DNA of 64,000 nt from Lates calcarifer (Eukaryota > Chordata > Actinopteri > Centropomidae): positions 6,744,556 through 6,808,555 of the forward strand of contig NC_066850.1 of assembly GCF_001640805.2 (NCBI RefSeq), in the 5' to 3' direction. Position 1 is the first letter of the stretch; each line of letters begins with the position of its first letter. Positions 35,733 to 46,821 of the stretch are shown in pieces. The notes under the pieces are model-generated. The model made no database searches. It was not told the DNA's origin and saw only the letters and a list, made by a program, of their open reading frames with translations. The position numbers and the translations under genes are program-made.

Positions 35733-36221
35733 ATGCTGTCGTCCCTGAAGACCCTGCTGCTGCTCTCGGTCCTGTGCACACCGACCTCCAGCCTGTGCCT
35801 CCGCCTCTACCAGACCCGCTCCGACCTCCTGTGCGACGACCAGATGGCTGTCGGGGTCCGGAGTGACGAGGACGAGCCGGTCTACTCCCCCGTGGACGGC
35901 TGGGGGTCGCTCCTGCAGTCCGCGGAGTACCTCACCTCCTCCTCCTCCTCCTCTTCCTCCTCCTCCGCGTCTTCTGACGAGTCCAGCCGCGAAAAAAGGA
36001 CCTCAAGTCCCGCAAACTACCGCTTCATGAGCAGGACGAAGCTCAGAGGGCAGATGCTCCGTAACAGCAACAAAGGGGACCGGAGGAGCAGACTGACCCT
36101 GTCCCTGGACGTCCCGACCAACATCATGAACGTCCTCTTTGATGTGGCTAAGGCCAAAAACCTGCGAGCCAAGGCGGCCGAGAACGCACGTCTCCTGGCG
36201 CAGATTGGACGGAGAAAGTGA
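35733..36221 (+). CDS. ucn3l: Urocortin precursor (UCN2/UCN3 type)
   Basis: A 162-residue prohormone in a single coding exon (acceptor cccag at 35,718-35,722, ten bases before the ATG). It has a signal peptide (MLSSLKTLLLLSVLCTPTSS, about residues 1-20), an acidic propeptide with a poly-Ser run, then the basic site DRRSR. The mature 38-residue peptide begins LTLSLDVPTNIMNVLF and ends AENARLLAQI, followed by Gly-Arg-Arg-Lys and a stop, the signal for C-terminal amidation. The peptide matches urocortin 3 much better than urocortin 2. Urocortins are secreted ligands of the type 2 CRF receptor, acting in stress, feeding and cardiovascular control. The place directly after col7a1 is that of human UCN2, so the orthology (ucn2 or ucn3) is ambiguous. 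Poly(A) signals AATAAA lie at 36,507 and 36,847. Confidence 0.92.
   Translation: MLSSLKTLLLLSVLCTPTSSLCLRLYQTRSDLLCDDQMAVGVRSDEDEPVYSPVDGWGSLLQSAEYLTSSSSSSSSSSASSDESSREKRTSSPANYRFMSRTKLRGQMLRNSNKGDRRSRLTLSLDVPTNIMNVLFDVAKAKNLRAKAAENARLLAQIGRRK
35932..35972 (+). repeat. (TCC)n coding microsatellite, poly-Ser in urocortin propeptide
   Basis: A TCC/TCT run encoding about ten Ser in a row, followed by ASSDESS. It sits in the propeptide, away from the signal and mature peptides, so length change should be tolerated. Confidence 0.9.
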
Positions 36222-36512
36222 ACATGTTGGACAACTTTCATTTAACAGACAGCCATGACCAGTGTTGGCCTCGTTACTCAGCTGTAATGAATTATTTCTT
36301 ATTCACTTTTAAAGTAATTGTACTGATTTGTTTCTCCAGGGCAACGATATTTTTCTTTTCAATACCCACTCACATTAAAGGTATAAGAAGCATTTCTAAT
36401 ATCGCGATAACTTAGTTACCCTCATGTGAAAGGTCCTTGGGATCAATGTCTCACATCATCTTTTTTTTCCTCTAATCAAAACACTGGGAAAATCTCTAAT
36501 GGAGACAATAAA

Positions 36513-38330
36513 CGACGTGAACTAATGAAACTGCGACTAAAATTTGGATGATAAATACTGTTTTTGTTTCTTTGTTTTGTTTTGTTTCAAATTCACCTTT
36601 AACCTTTTATTTATGTTAGGTGAGAGTATTCCACTTGTTTCTTTCGCTGTGTCAGACATTTTCCAGTATGTGTCAGTATCTTGAATCAAGACAGAATAAG
36701 GTCAATTGCAATATGAGGACAAAGTCATTTCACTTGTATCAAGATGATTGATTTCATTCAAGATTAGACATGTAGTTTTGCATTGGATTCTTGTCAAGTC
36801 TGAAAATGAGACATTATTATTATTCAAGACTCACGTTGGACATTGCAATAAAGGACTTATGTTTCTTCATCTCAGTAAAGATAAGCCCTTAGATTTTCTT
36901 TTTCAGTAAAATGAATGCTTAATGTGTTTAGTTTACCCTGGAGTCATCAAATTTTAAATTAAACAAGAACAAAGCAGTTGTGATTAGCAATTCTTACGTC
37001 CTTAGCAAAAGACCAATGAAATGTTTTGTGATTCTGTTTCATAATCATAACATTAGATTTGATATGATTACAGTTATTTTAGTTTTTTTTCCTCTTTGCG
37101 GCTTCATTTATGATTTTATTGAAGGGAGCTTTGTTGTTCAGAAGTTCACACAACACAACACTGACACTAAACTACTGTACAAATCAACTGCAAGATCATC
37201 AAATACAGTAAAATGCCAATGCATGAGAATGTATGTGTTCATCAGATGTCTGTTATTTTTATACTCAAAATAAAGGATTATTTTTCCTCAAATAAAGCAG
37301 ATGTACCTAACTACATTTGCATTTTTATACACAGCGTTATGAACATTATGAACAATGGAATGCATAAAATATTCCTGTGAGTTATTTTTCCTTTACTACT
37401 TCATTATTTATATATATATATATATATAAATTTAAGCCCAACTGATGGCCAAAATTATTAGCCAAGACTATTTTATCATAGATACAGTTGTATCTGTGTA
37501 TATGTTTGCTAATAAGTTACAAGAAATTAATTAACAAGATACTAACAATATGTTTGAGGCAGAGACTTTGTAGGTAGTTCAGAAAGTGTTGCCATTACAT
37601 ACTTTGTCCACCAGAGGGAACTGGCCAGTTTATTTTTAGTTTATAAGATGTCCACTCAGTACATATCTTGGTCAACATCCTTTAATAACCAAGTTTAATG
37701 GATCAGAAAATGTCACCTATATTATGATTCATATTAATAGTAACCTTTAAGATAGCTATTCAAACAAACCGGACTGGAGCAGCTTTGGGGTTTTGACAGA
37801 CACAAACAAGACAGGGTGCAGACCAATGTTGTCACCTTGTGGTCATTTGAGATAACTACACCTCAGGTTGTAAATCAGATCTGCAGGTGTGCAGCCCATA
37901 GGTCACTCTGCTGGTTGGGTGAAGAAATGCCAAAATGTATATATATATTTTTCATCCATTTGATCAACTGTTTTGAGTCATTTTGATGACTTAGACTGAA
38001 TGTTGGGACATTTTAGTATTTACTATTTAGTTTGTTTTTTCTTTTGTTTTTTGTTCTCATAATACTATACAACTCTTACATAAATCCTCACAAGTTCAAA
38101 TCACCAACCATGCAAAGTCGGAAACTAAGGCCAAGTTAACTGTGGCGAAATTTTCAGATTTGTATATTTTTCAGTTAATTACATTTGGGCTAAAGGACAC
38201 AACTGCTTTATGGTGATCCTCTTCAACTTAATTCAAATAAACATGATAAAATGATAGTCTAATGATTATCAATCTTAATAAAGGACCGTACAGTGACTTG
38301 TAACAGTCACTGGTTTGTAATAGCAAATTA
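36513..38330. other. Intergenic region between urocortin and copg2
   Basis: AT-rich, with a TA tract near 37,408-37,428 and further AATAAA motifs (36,847; about 37,268). No supported coding exon. Confidence 0.55.
37608..37624 (+). promoter_or_regulatory. CTCF-like motif (plus orientation)
   Basis: CCACCAGAGGGAACTGG fits the CTCF core except for A instead of C after GGG. It lies about 0.9 kb upstream of copg2. A motif match only. Confidence 0.3.
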
Positions 38331-38342
38331 ATTGTGTAGCAA

Positions 38343-38358
38343 CAGCGCCCTCTGCCGG
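38343..38358 (-). promoter_or_regulatory. CTCF-like motif at the copg2 promoter
   Basis: On the minus strand the sequence reads CCGGCAGAGGGCGCTG, a close match to the CTCF core (CCASYAGRGGGCGC). It lies about 160 bases before the copg2 start codon, in a locally CpG-containing segment that should be the promoter. Binding is not proven. Confidence 0.45.
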
Positions 38359-38505
38359 TTCTTTTAGATAGTTTTGACGTCTGTTCCGTCGACGTGGACG
38401 TTCCAACAGGAAAACGGTTTCATTTAGGCTACGTGGAAGTGGCTTCTCGTATAACCGAGGCTGAGAGCATCTTTTGCCCTCATCCGTCAGCTTCATTCCG
38501 AAATA

Positions 38506-41500
38506 ATGATTAAAAAGTTTGATAAGAAGGACGAGGAGTCTGGTAAGTTACCGAAAAGTTACTGTTTTATCACTTTAAATAGTGACAGCGTTTGCAAAAT
38601 GAAAATCATGGCTGGACTGACAAGGTCTTGATAGCTTTGGAAGCTAGGGTGGTGCTAGCCTGTTAGCCTAGTAGCTAACGTTAACGATAGCTGTCAGAAT
38701 AAATGAACCTGACTGTTCACAGTGACTTACAGGCCGATTTATATTCATGTGTCAAGAATTTAGGTCAGTTGTAAACCGGGGTGCAGTTGCAATTAAACTG
38801 TTTACAATAAATTACTTTCATCGGTCCGCAAATGTTTAGCCTTAGCTAGCCTCACTAGCATTGAAGCTAGGCAGTGTCAGCTGGATGTTATGATATCTAG
38901 TTAATAGACTTGTCTGCTCTGGCATTATGTTCAACTTGTGTTTAAACTGATGACACTTTATACAGTGATGCTTTACATGAATGAAGACCTGACTTATAGC
39001 ATGTGTTCCTACTTCTTTTCCTTCTTGTATTGAAATAAGCTAACTATGTAGCACAGGGCAGCGTCTCCTCTGTGTCTTTATGTGTGTTGGGTGTGAAAGA
39101 AATTCAGCTAAATAATAGGACAAAGGGTTAATTTCACAGACGTCTGACCCTACTATTTTGACTTGCAGGAAGTGGGTCGAACCCTTTCCAACACCTGGAG
39201 AAGAGTGCCGTTTTGCAGGAGGTAAAGTCTGCACCTGGTTTTTGCGTAACACATGATCTACGTATATGTACATGAGACAACACGTACCCAGAAAAATACA
39301 TCTTTTCCACTGAAATTAAATAACTTGACCCTTCTTTTTCACAGGCACGCATTTTCAACGAGACTCCAATCAACCCAAGAAGATGCCTCCACATTCTCAC
39401 CAAGATCATCTACCTCCTCAACCAGGTAAAATAACAATAATAATAAAATTCAATTGAAAAGAAAAAACAATTGATGAAAACGTGATGTAGCTCTTCATTG
39501 GCCTGTGTTGAGTTAGTCCCTGCTCACCCATTTTAACTTCTTAACTGTGACTTCCTTCCATGTCTGTTTATTTAGGGGGAGCATTTCGGGACCACAGAGG
39601 CTACCGAGGCCTTCTTTGCGATGACTAGGCTCTTTCAGTCCAATGATGTAAGATATTGTAGCGTCAGTCTGCAATGTATATCTACAGAGATAAATTTCAA
39701 GTATATTAAGTTTATACTCTCTTTTCCTCTTAGCAAACCCTGAGGAGGATGTGCTACCTTACCATTAAGGAGATGGCCAACATCTCTGAGGATGTCATCA
39801 TTGTCACTAGCAGGTTTGTACCATGACATGACCATGGCTTCATGTATGACCTGTAGGCAAATAGTGATGTGTTGTTGTTATGAATCATGGTAAATAGGCA
39901 AGTTGTGTTTGACTCTTTGCAGAGCAAATCTTTGTAAATGTGTTTAGTAAGTTTCTTTTGAGGTCACAGTGTCTTAGTTATTTCTTGTGTGGTACTTTAC
40001 AGCCTGACCAAGGACATGACAGGGAAGGAAGATGTATACCGAGGACCCGCTATCAGAGCCCTCTGCAGGATTACAGATGTGAGTGCTGCTTCATCCTTGT
40101 CGTCTCTCATCATCTCCTCCTCTGCTTTGCCATGACATACAAAAATACTGTATATATTCCAGCTGTAGTAGTTTAACACTTGCTAATTTTAAGAATGAAA
40201 CATCTTTTCTTATATTTTCTTTGTCATTCCCACAGACCACCATGCTGCAGGCCATTGAGAGGTACATGAAGCAGGCTATTGTTGACAAGGTGCCCAGTGT
40301 GTCCAGTTCTGCCCTGGTCTCCTCACTGGTGAGGATTTTTTAAAATTGGATTACAGGCTTTATTCTGCTGGTTTATTGTGTTTCCATGTGATTAATATAA
40401 AGTTGTGTTTAGCCCATGTCTCATTGTTGGCAATCTTTTTTGTTTATATGTATACAGCACATGGTGAAGATGAGCTATGATGTGGTGAAGCGTTGGGTGA
40501 ATGAAGCCCAGGAAGCTGCTTCCAGTGACAATATCATGGTCCAGGTGGGTAGAACAAACACATGTAGACATGGGAATTCATATAATTTTGAAATATTGGA
40601 GAACTGGATTTTTATATCACACAAAGTATTCATTCATGTGTTTCCTGTCCTCCAGTACCATGCCCTGGGCTTGTTGTATCACCTCAGGAAGAACGACCGT
40701 CTTGCTGTCACCAAGATGCTCAACAAGTTCACCAAGTCTGGTCTCAAGTCTCCTTTTGCCTACTGCATGCTCATCCGGATCGCCAGCAAACTGCTGGATG
40801 AGACAGAGGGAGGGTGAGTAGACCTGCAGTAATTTGACACACGGGAGCATCTGGGTACTTATATAGAACAAATGATTCTCTAGAGATAAGTGAGACTAAA
40901 CTCATGGTGCAAACTGCTGAGTTGATATCATTTTGTGAGGTTGTATTTTATTGTCATGTTTACAGTCATGATAGCCCCTTGTTTGACTTCATTGAGAGCT
41001 GCCTGAGGAACAAGAACGAGATGGTGGTGTATGAGGCTGCTTCTGCCATCGTCCATATGCCCAACTGTACTGCCAGAGAGCTGGCCCCCGCTGTGTCAGG
41101 TCAGTAGTTTACTCTTATTTCATTTATTCTCGGCCATTTATTTCTCTCTGCCTCTGCGTATTGTTGTGTGTGAGTGTGATTGATTTTGGCATCAGCAGGA
41201 GTGTTGTTCTGACAGAATTCAATAATGTTTGAGTGATGATGTAAAATGAGCTGTTCCTCTAGTATTACATGCTTATGAATGTAATTGTAAATGTGTGTGT
41301 CTTCCTGCAGTGCTGCAGCTCTTCTGCAGTTCTCCTAAAGCTGCTTTGAGATACGCTGCAGTCAGGACCCTCAACAAGGTACAGCTTCTCTCGCCGTCCC
41401 TCCTCTGTGTGGCTTATTTTTTACTGTATAAGCACAAAACACTTTATATCCTTTACTTAATTTTGAAATAAAACAGCGTGCTGTCGACAAAGATAATGTA

Positions 41501-44500
41501 TTAAAGTAATACTTCAAGAACTATACTGATGTTTCCTTTGTGTCCACCAGGTGGCAATGAAGCATCCTTCAGCTGTCACTGCGTGTAATCTGGACCTGGA
41601 GAACCTGATCACTGACTCAAACCGTAGCATCGCCACACTGGCCATCACCACTCTGCTCAAGACTGGTAGTGAGAGCAGCGTGGACCGACTTATGAAGCAA
41701 ATCTCCTCGTTTGTCTCTGAGATCTCTGATGAGTTCAAGGTTTGGCTTTTTTTTTTTTTTTTTGGTCTTGCTTTTTCCTGTATGTGATAATAAAGTACGA
41801 CAGAATCCACACACACAGGATGTTAGGGTGCTACTAATGAGTAGGAAGACTTAAGACATCATGTTACTTGCTGAAATGTTCTCAAGTGGGATTTTAAAAC
41901 CCTGTGGAGCTGTAGTTTGTAATCGAGTCTGACCTCTGACCCCAGAGAGAAAGAGAAATAGAGAGAGAGAGAGAACCAGATGAACAATTAATCTTGGTTT
42001 ATATATGAAAAACAATCAAATACACTTTTGGAAATGAAGGCATGGCATTAAAATGCATCAAACCAGGAGTGTCACTGTCCCATGCCTGATTGTACTGGCA
42101 TTGTAATACAATATATTTGTCGAAAATGAGAATGTGCCAGGATAAGGTGTCTTTTTTTTATCCCTCAGGATTTCAGCTTCTGTGGCCCCAAAAGATTAAT
42201 TTCCAAATAAATGAATTTCATTGCTTTGTCCCCATTTTTAAATCCTGTTATTTTTGTTCCATCGTCTGTCGTCCTGAATCTGTCCCTGATACTTGTTTAC
42301 TTCAGGTGGTGGTGGTGCAGGCTATCAGCGCTCTGTGTCAGAAGTATCCCAGGAAGCACAGTGTCATGATGAACTTCCTGTCCAACATGCTCAGAGACGA
42401 TGTAAGTGACAGACTTTAGTCTTTGTCTATAAGGGAGCTTCATTGCTCTCATCATTACCTATACAGAAAACTCAGTATAAAACTTGCTATACATTGTTTT
42501 TTGCATATTTTACTTAATATTTAATATTATATTTATTGAAATTATAGTGCAACATTCAGATTAATGGATGAATACTTCTGTCCATGTACGGATGAGTATG
42601 ACTTAGTCTGGTTGTCCACAGATTGTGTGTGGGTGATGCTTTTATGTGGCCAAGCAGCTCCAAGTGTTCTGATTACTATTACTTAAGGCCTATTTGTGTG
42701 CATCCTCTCTCTGCAGGGTGGCTTTGAGTACAAGCGGGCCATTGTAGATTGCATCATCAGCATCATTGAGGAGAACCCAGAGAGCAAAGAGACAGGCTTG
42801 GCCCACCTGTGTGAGTTCATCGAGGACTGCGAACACACAGTGTTGGCCACCAAGATCCTGCACCTTCTTGGCAAAGAGGGCCCACGCACACCACAGCCCT
42901 CCAAATACATCCGCTTCATCTTCAACCGGGTGGTGCTGGAGAGCGAGGCTGTTCGCGCAGGTGAGGCCGAGTGGGGAAAGTGTGCATCGCAGAGTTTCAT
43001 GTGTTTTATCTTGACCTTTGACGACTTCAGAGGCTGATCTTAGACATCCACACCAAGGATTTTATGTCAGCACTCCTTTTGTTTAAACAACATTAAGTAG
43101 TTAGATCACTACTGCTTTACTAGTGCATATTCACGCTATTTTGTCATGATATTAAATGAAAAATGTGTTTCTCCTTCCACCTTCAGCTGCAGTCAGTGCT
43201 TTGGCTAAATTTGGAGCTCAGAATGACGATCTGCTGCCGAGTGTCCTGGTTCTTATGCAGAGGTATTCATTTGCTTCCCTTAGTTGTTTTTTTTTTTTTG
43301 TTTGTTTTTTTACATGTGTGACTGCACTTTTCTTGAGAAAAAACCCATTGGCTTAAGTATCTGTGTTAGGACAATCTGTGAAATCTAGACTTTCTTCAGT
43401 CTGTAGGATTCATTCATTGCTCCTAAAATAAGTGAATTTGAAGTTTCTATTGTCAATAGGTACAAATCGAGACTACACAGTTAAGGTGTAACATATGCAC
43501 TATACTATACATTGATGAATATGTGGTGTAGTTTACCTTTAATCTCCCCATGTTCTTACAGGTGTATGATGGACAGTGATGATGAGGTGCGTGACAGGGC
43601 CACTTTCTACATGAACGTGCTACAGCAGAAGCAGAAGGCTCTGAATGCTGCCTACATCTTCAATGGTAAGACTCACATTCACTCTTCTGTTCTTTGTGTT
43701 TAAGTCAATGATTTTGAAAAAAATCCCCAAAGCAATGTGTGCTAAGAGTGTCTGGCTTGGGCTCCTGCCAGGCAGCTCACAGGGCGAAAAAACTCCACAC
43801 ATGAAGCAAAAATGTTGAGCTTTCTGTATGTTGCTCTCAGGTCTGTCTGTTTCTATCCCCGGCCTGGAGAAGTCCCTCCACCAGTACACTTTGGAGCCCA
43901 CAGAGAAACCTTTCGACATGAAGACCGTCCCTCTCGCCACCACTCCCATCACAGAACAGAAGACAGGTACAACCACAGAGATGTTAAACTAATCTGTATA
44001 GGGTTCTCTGTGATTTTTGTACTCAGTAAAGACACTGTTATGGTCCAGAATCAGATGGTAAAGGAGTGTCTATTAAATGTTTTTTTTTCCTCCTAGAAAT
44101 CGCTCCTGTTGCTACCAGCAAACTGCCAGAAAAGTTGGCGCCATCACGCCAGGACATTTATCAAGGTATGATTGGAAACTATCGTACATGAGGTTCAATA
44201 TATGTACAATGCAATTACAGACTGATATTTGCCTCTGTACACAGTATGTTTGCCTGATGAGACATAATGAATGAAATGCTGATCTGTCTCTGCCTTTCGT
44301 CCCTCTGACAGAACAACTGGCAGCCATCCCAGATTTCCAGGGTCTCGGCCCGCTCTTCAAGTCTTCTGAACCGGTGCAGCTGACAGAGGCCGAGACAGAA
44401 TATGTGGTGCGGTGCGTCAAACACACCTTCGCCAGGCACATGGTGTTCCAGTTTGACTGCACAAACACTCTCAACGACCAGCTCTTGCAGAAGGTACCGA

Positions 44501-46056
44501 GAGTTTTACATGATCACTTTTATTTTATTAACTTCAGTTTGATATACCCCCTTAATTTACTTTCTTCTTCTTTTTTTTAAAACACAGTTGTTAATGTAAT
44601 GTGTGGTCCTTTATGTCAGGTTGTAGTGCAGATGGAGCCGTCAGAGTCCTATGAGGTGATACACCACATCCCCGCCCCCAGCCTCCCCTACAGTCAGCCC
44701 GGTTCCTGCTACACTCTGGTCCGCCTTCCTGACGACGACCCCACTGCTGGTAGGAACACCATGGGGCATCATGGGGTTCATTGCTGAGTTGATAGCTGGT
44801 TAAATAGAGTTCATCACATTTAGCAGTAATATGGTTTGATGAGAAAAATGTGTGTTTCTGAACAAGCAAAGTGATGAAAAGCCCATTGAAGAAAAGTTGT
44901 TGATTTGTTGCATCTGTCCACAGTTTCTTGCACGTTCAGCTGCACTATGAAGTACCTTGTCAGAGACTGCGACCCCAACACAGGAGAGCCTGACGATGAC
45001 GGTTACGACGATGAATATGTGGTACGTGATCACAGCACATCTACAAACTACAGAACAAGGAAAATGAGCTTTGTGCATTTTGTTTATCTAAATCTTTTGT
45101 CTTCTTTTTTCCCCTCTTTGCCTCTGATCTCTAACTCTTCTGTCCTCGTCCTTCCATCTTCCCTCGTTTCTTATCCTCTGCTCTCGTTCAGCTGGAGGAT
45201 CTGGAGGTGACAGTTGCAGACCACATCCAGAAGGTTTTGAAACCAAACTTTGGCGCAGCGTGGGAAGAAGTGGGAGATGAATTTGAGAAGGAAGAGACTT
45301 TTGCCCTCGCGTCTGTACGGACTCTAGACGGTACGCAGAAGTCAGAAACTTAGTCTGGAATCGTTAATGTGCTTACTCCAAACAGACAAGTTTTATTTCT
45401 TCAAATAGATGCGGGTTTACTCTTTGAGTTGTATTGAATTTTCAGCATTTCACAGAGTGAAGTTTCAATACTTTCTGCATGTTGTAGCAAATAATTGTTT
45501 TTTCCACAGATTTCCACAGTATCATTAAGAAATGTCATGTTTTGGCTTAAGCACTAACTGACACCCAGTGTTCTATGACTAATCTGTGGTTTTCATGTAC
45601 AGAGGCGGTGGGTAACATCATCAGCTTCCTGGGAATGCAGCCATGCGAGCGTTCAGACAAAGTTCCCGAAAACAAGAACTCGCACGTCCTCTTCCTTGCT
45701 GGTGGGTGTTGGATGTCAGGATGGTGGTCACTCTTGGCTCTTAAAAGGGATTGCTTCCTTAGAAATGTTATCATTTGAAATTCAGCGTTTATGTAAGATA
45801 ATGTTGTCTCATGTAACTTCCAGATTAGATTTTACTGTTAGAGTCCTGCCGAATTAAGTTTGACAGGTGTGATCTGATTGGCTGGCAGCTGTTTAACCGG
45901 CAGCTCTCCCTCCTTCTCCTCCTAGGTGTGTTCCGCGGAGGTCACGACGTGCTGGTCCGCGCCCGCCTGGCGCTGGCCGACGGCGTCACCATGCAAGTAA
46001 CGGTTCGCAGCGGAGAGGAGACGGTCGTCGACGTCATCCTGGCCTCCGTGGGCTAG
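38506..46056 (+). CDS. copg2: Coatomer subunit gamma-2
   Basis: Gamma-COP is part of the COPI coat that shapes vesicles for Golgi-to-ER and intra-Golgi transport. Twenty-four coding exons: 38506-38542, 39169-39221, 39345-39425, 39576-39647, 39734-39813, 40003-40078, 40236-40328, 40458-40544, 40656-40813, 40966-41099, 41311-41378, 41551-41739, 42306-42401, 42717-42960, 43187-43262, 43562-43665, 43841-43966, 44097-44165, 44312-44493, 44620-44749, 44924-45021, 45192-45330, 45603-45701, 45926-46056. They total 2,622 bases, 873 residues (human 871). The start [20 protein letters not shown] is identical to the mammalian protein. An N-terminal adaptin-type helical repeat region (about 1-550) is followed by a linker and the C-terminal appendage (from about 600) ending MQVTVRS-type sequence and VILASVG. 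COPG2 rather than COPG1 is supported by the tail-to-tail neighbour mest, as in mammals. No frameshift or missing exon. Confidence 0.97.
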
Positions 46057-46309
46057 AACACTCACTGCGCAGCTTTGTGCCAACACAACCACAAGACCTT
46101 TCATCTCTGCACGACAGACTGTCTGAAATGTCTCTTTTTGTTTTCACAGCTCTAATTCTTAAATCTATAATGCTCTTGTAACTACTATGCTGACACCATC
46201 CAACCTGAAAAACAACATAAATGTTTTATTACTCCTAGTACATAAACTGAAAAGTGTTTCTGCTGTTTTCTTTATCTTCACAGAATTTTCTTCTGTCTGT
46301 CAAATCTAC

Positions 46310-46315
46310 AATAAA
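46310..46315 (+). terminator. copg2: copg2 poly(A) signal
   Basis: AATAAA 254 bases after the copg2 stop, followed by a T-rich stretch at 46,340-46,356. It places the copg2 transcript end near 46,330. Confidence 0.75.
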
Positions 46316-46367
46316 GTCTTGACTGTCAAAATACATCAGTTTTTTTTTTTTTTTTTACAAAACTAGT

Positions 46368-46373
46368 TTTATT
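46368..46373 (-). terminator. mest: mest poly(A) signal
   Basis: TTTATT on the plus strand is AATAAA on the minus strand, about 450 bases after the mest stop. The mest 3' end would fall near 46,350, within a few tens of bases of the copg2 end. Confidence 0.6.
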
Positions 46374-46821
46374 TGAAGAAAAGTTGACATTTAGTTTTTT
46401 CATTGACATCCAGAGAAATGTAGAAAATCATATCAAAATTCATTCAGAATGCAGCTGATTTCAGGACCCAACAAACAGAAAACGGAAGGAATCAAAAGTG
46501 TTCCATTGATCACACAACCAAAACTAAATTACTGTATCATGCTTCCTCAGAGGGCTCATAATTTAACACTCACCATCTGATTAGTCAGTCAGTTGTATTA
46601 AGTCTAATTGATCATTTTTTTAAATTCACATTTTATGTCTTCTATGGCAGGAATCGACATCTCAGAGATTGATGCTGGTAAATTAACCCATTGATTGATT
46701 CTCCTGGTTACAATCATTAGGAAAGGTTTTGTCCACCACGTGACATGTCATTTATCACTTTGGTACACTCAGCTTGAACAAGTTTTAGTATCATTCTCAA
46801 ACGGGGATGTTATGTCTTCCC

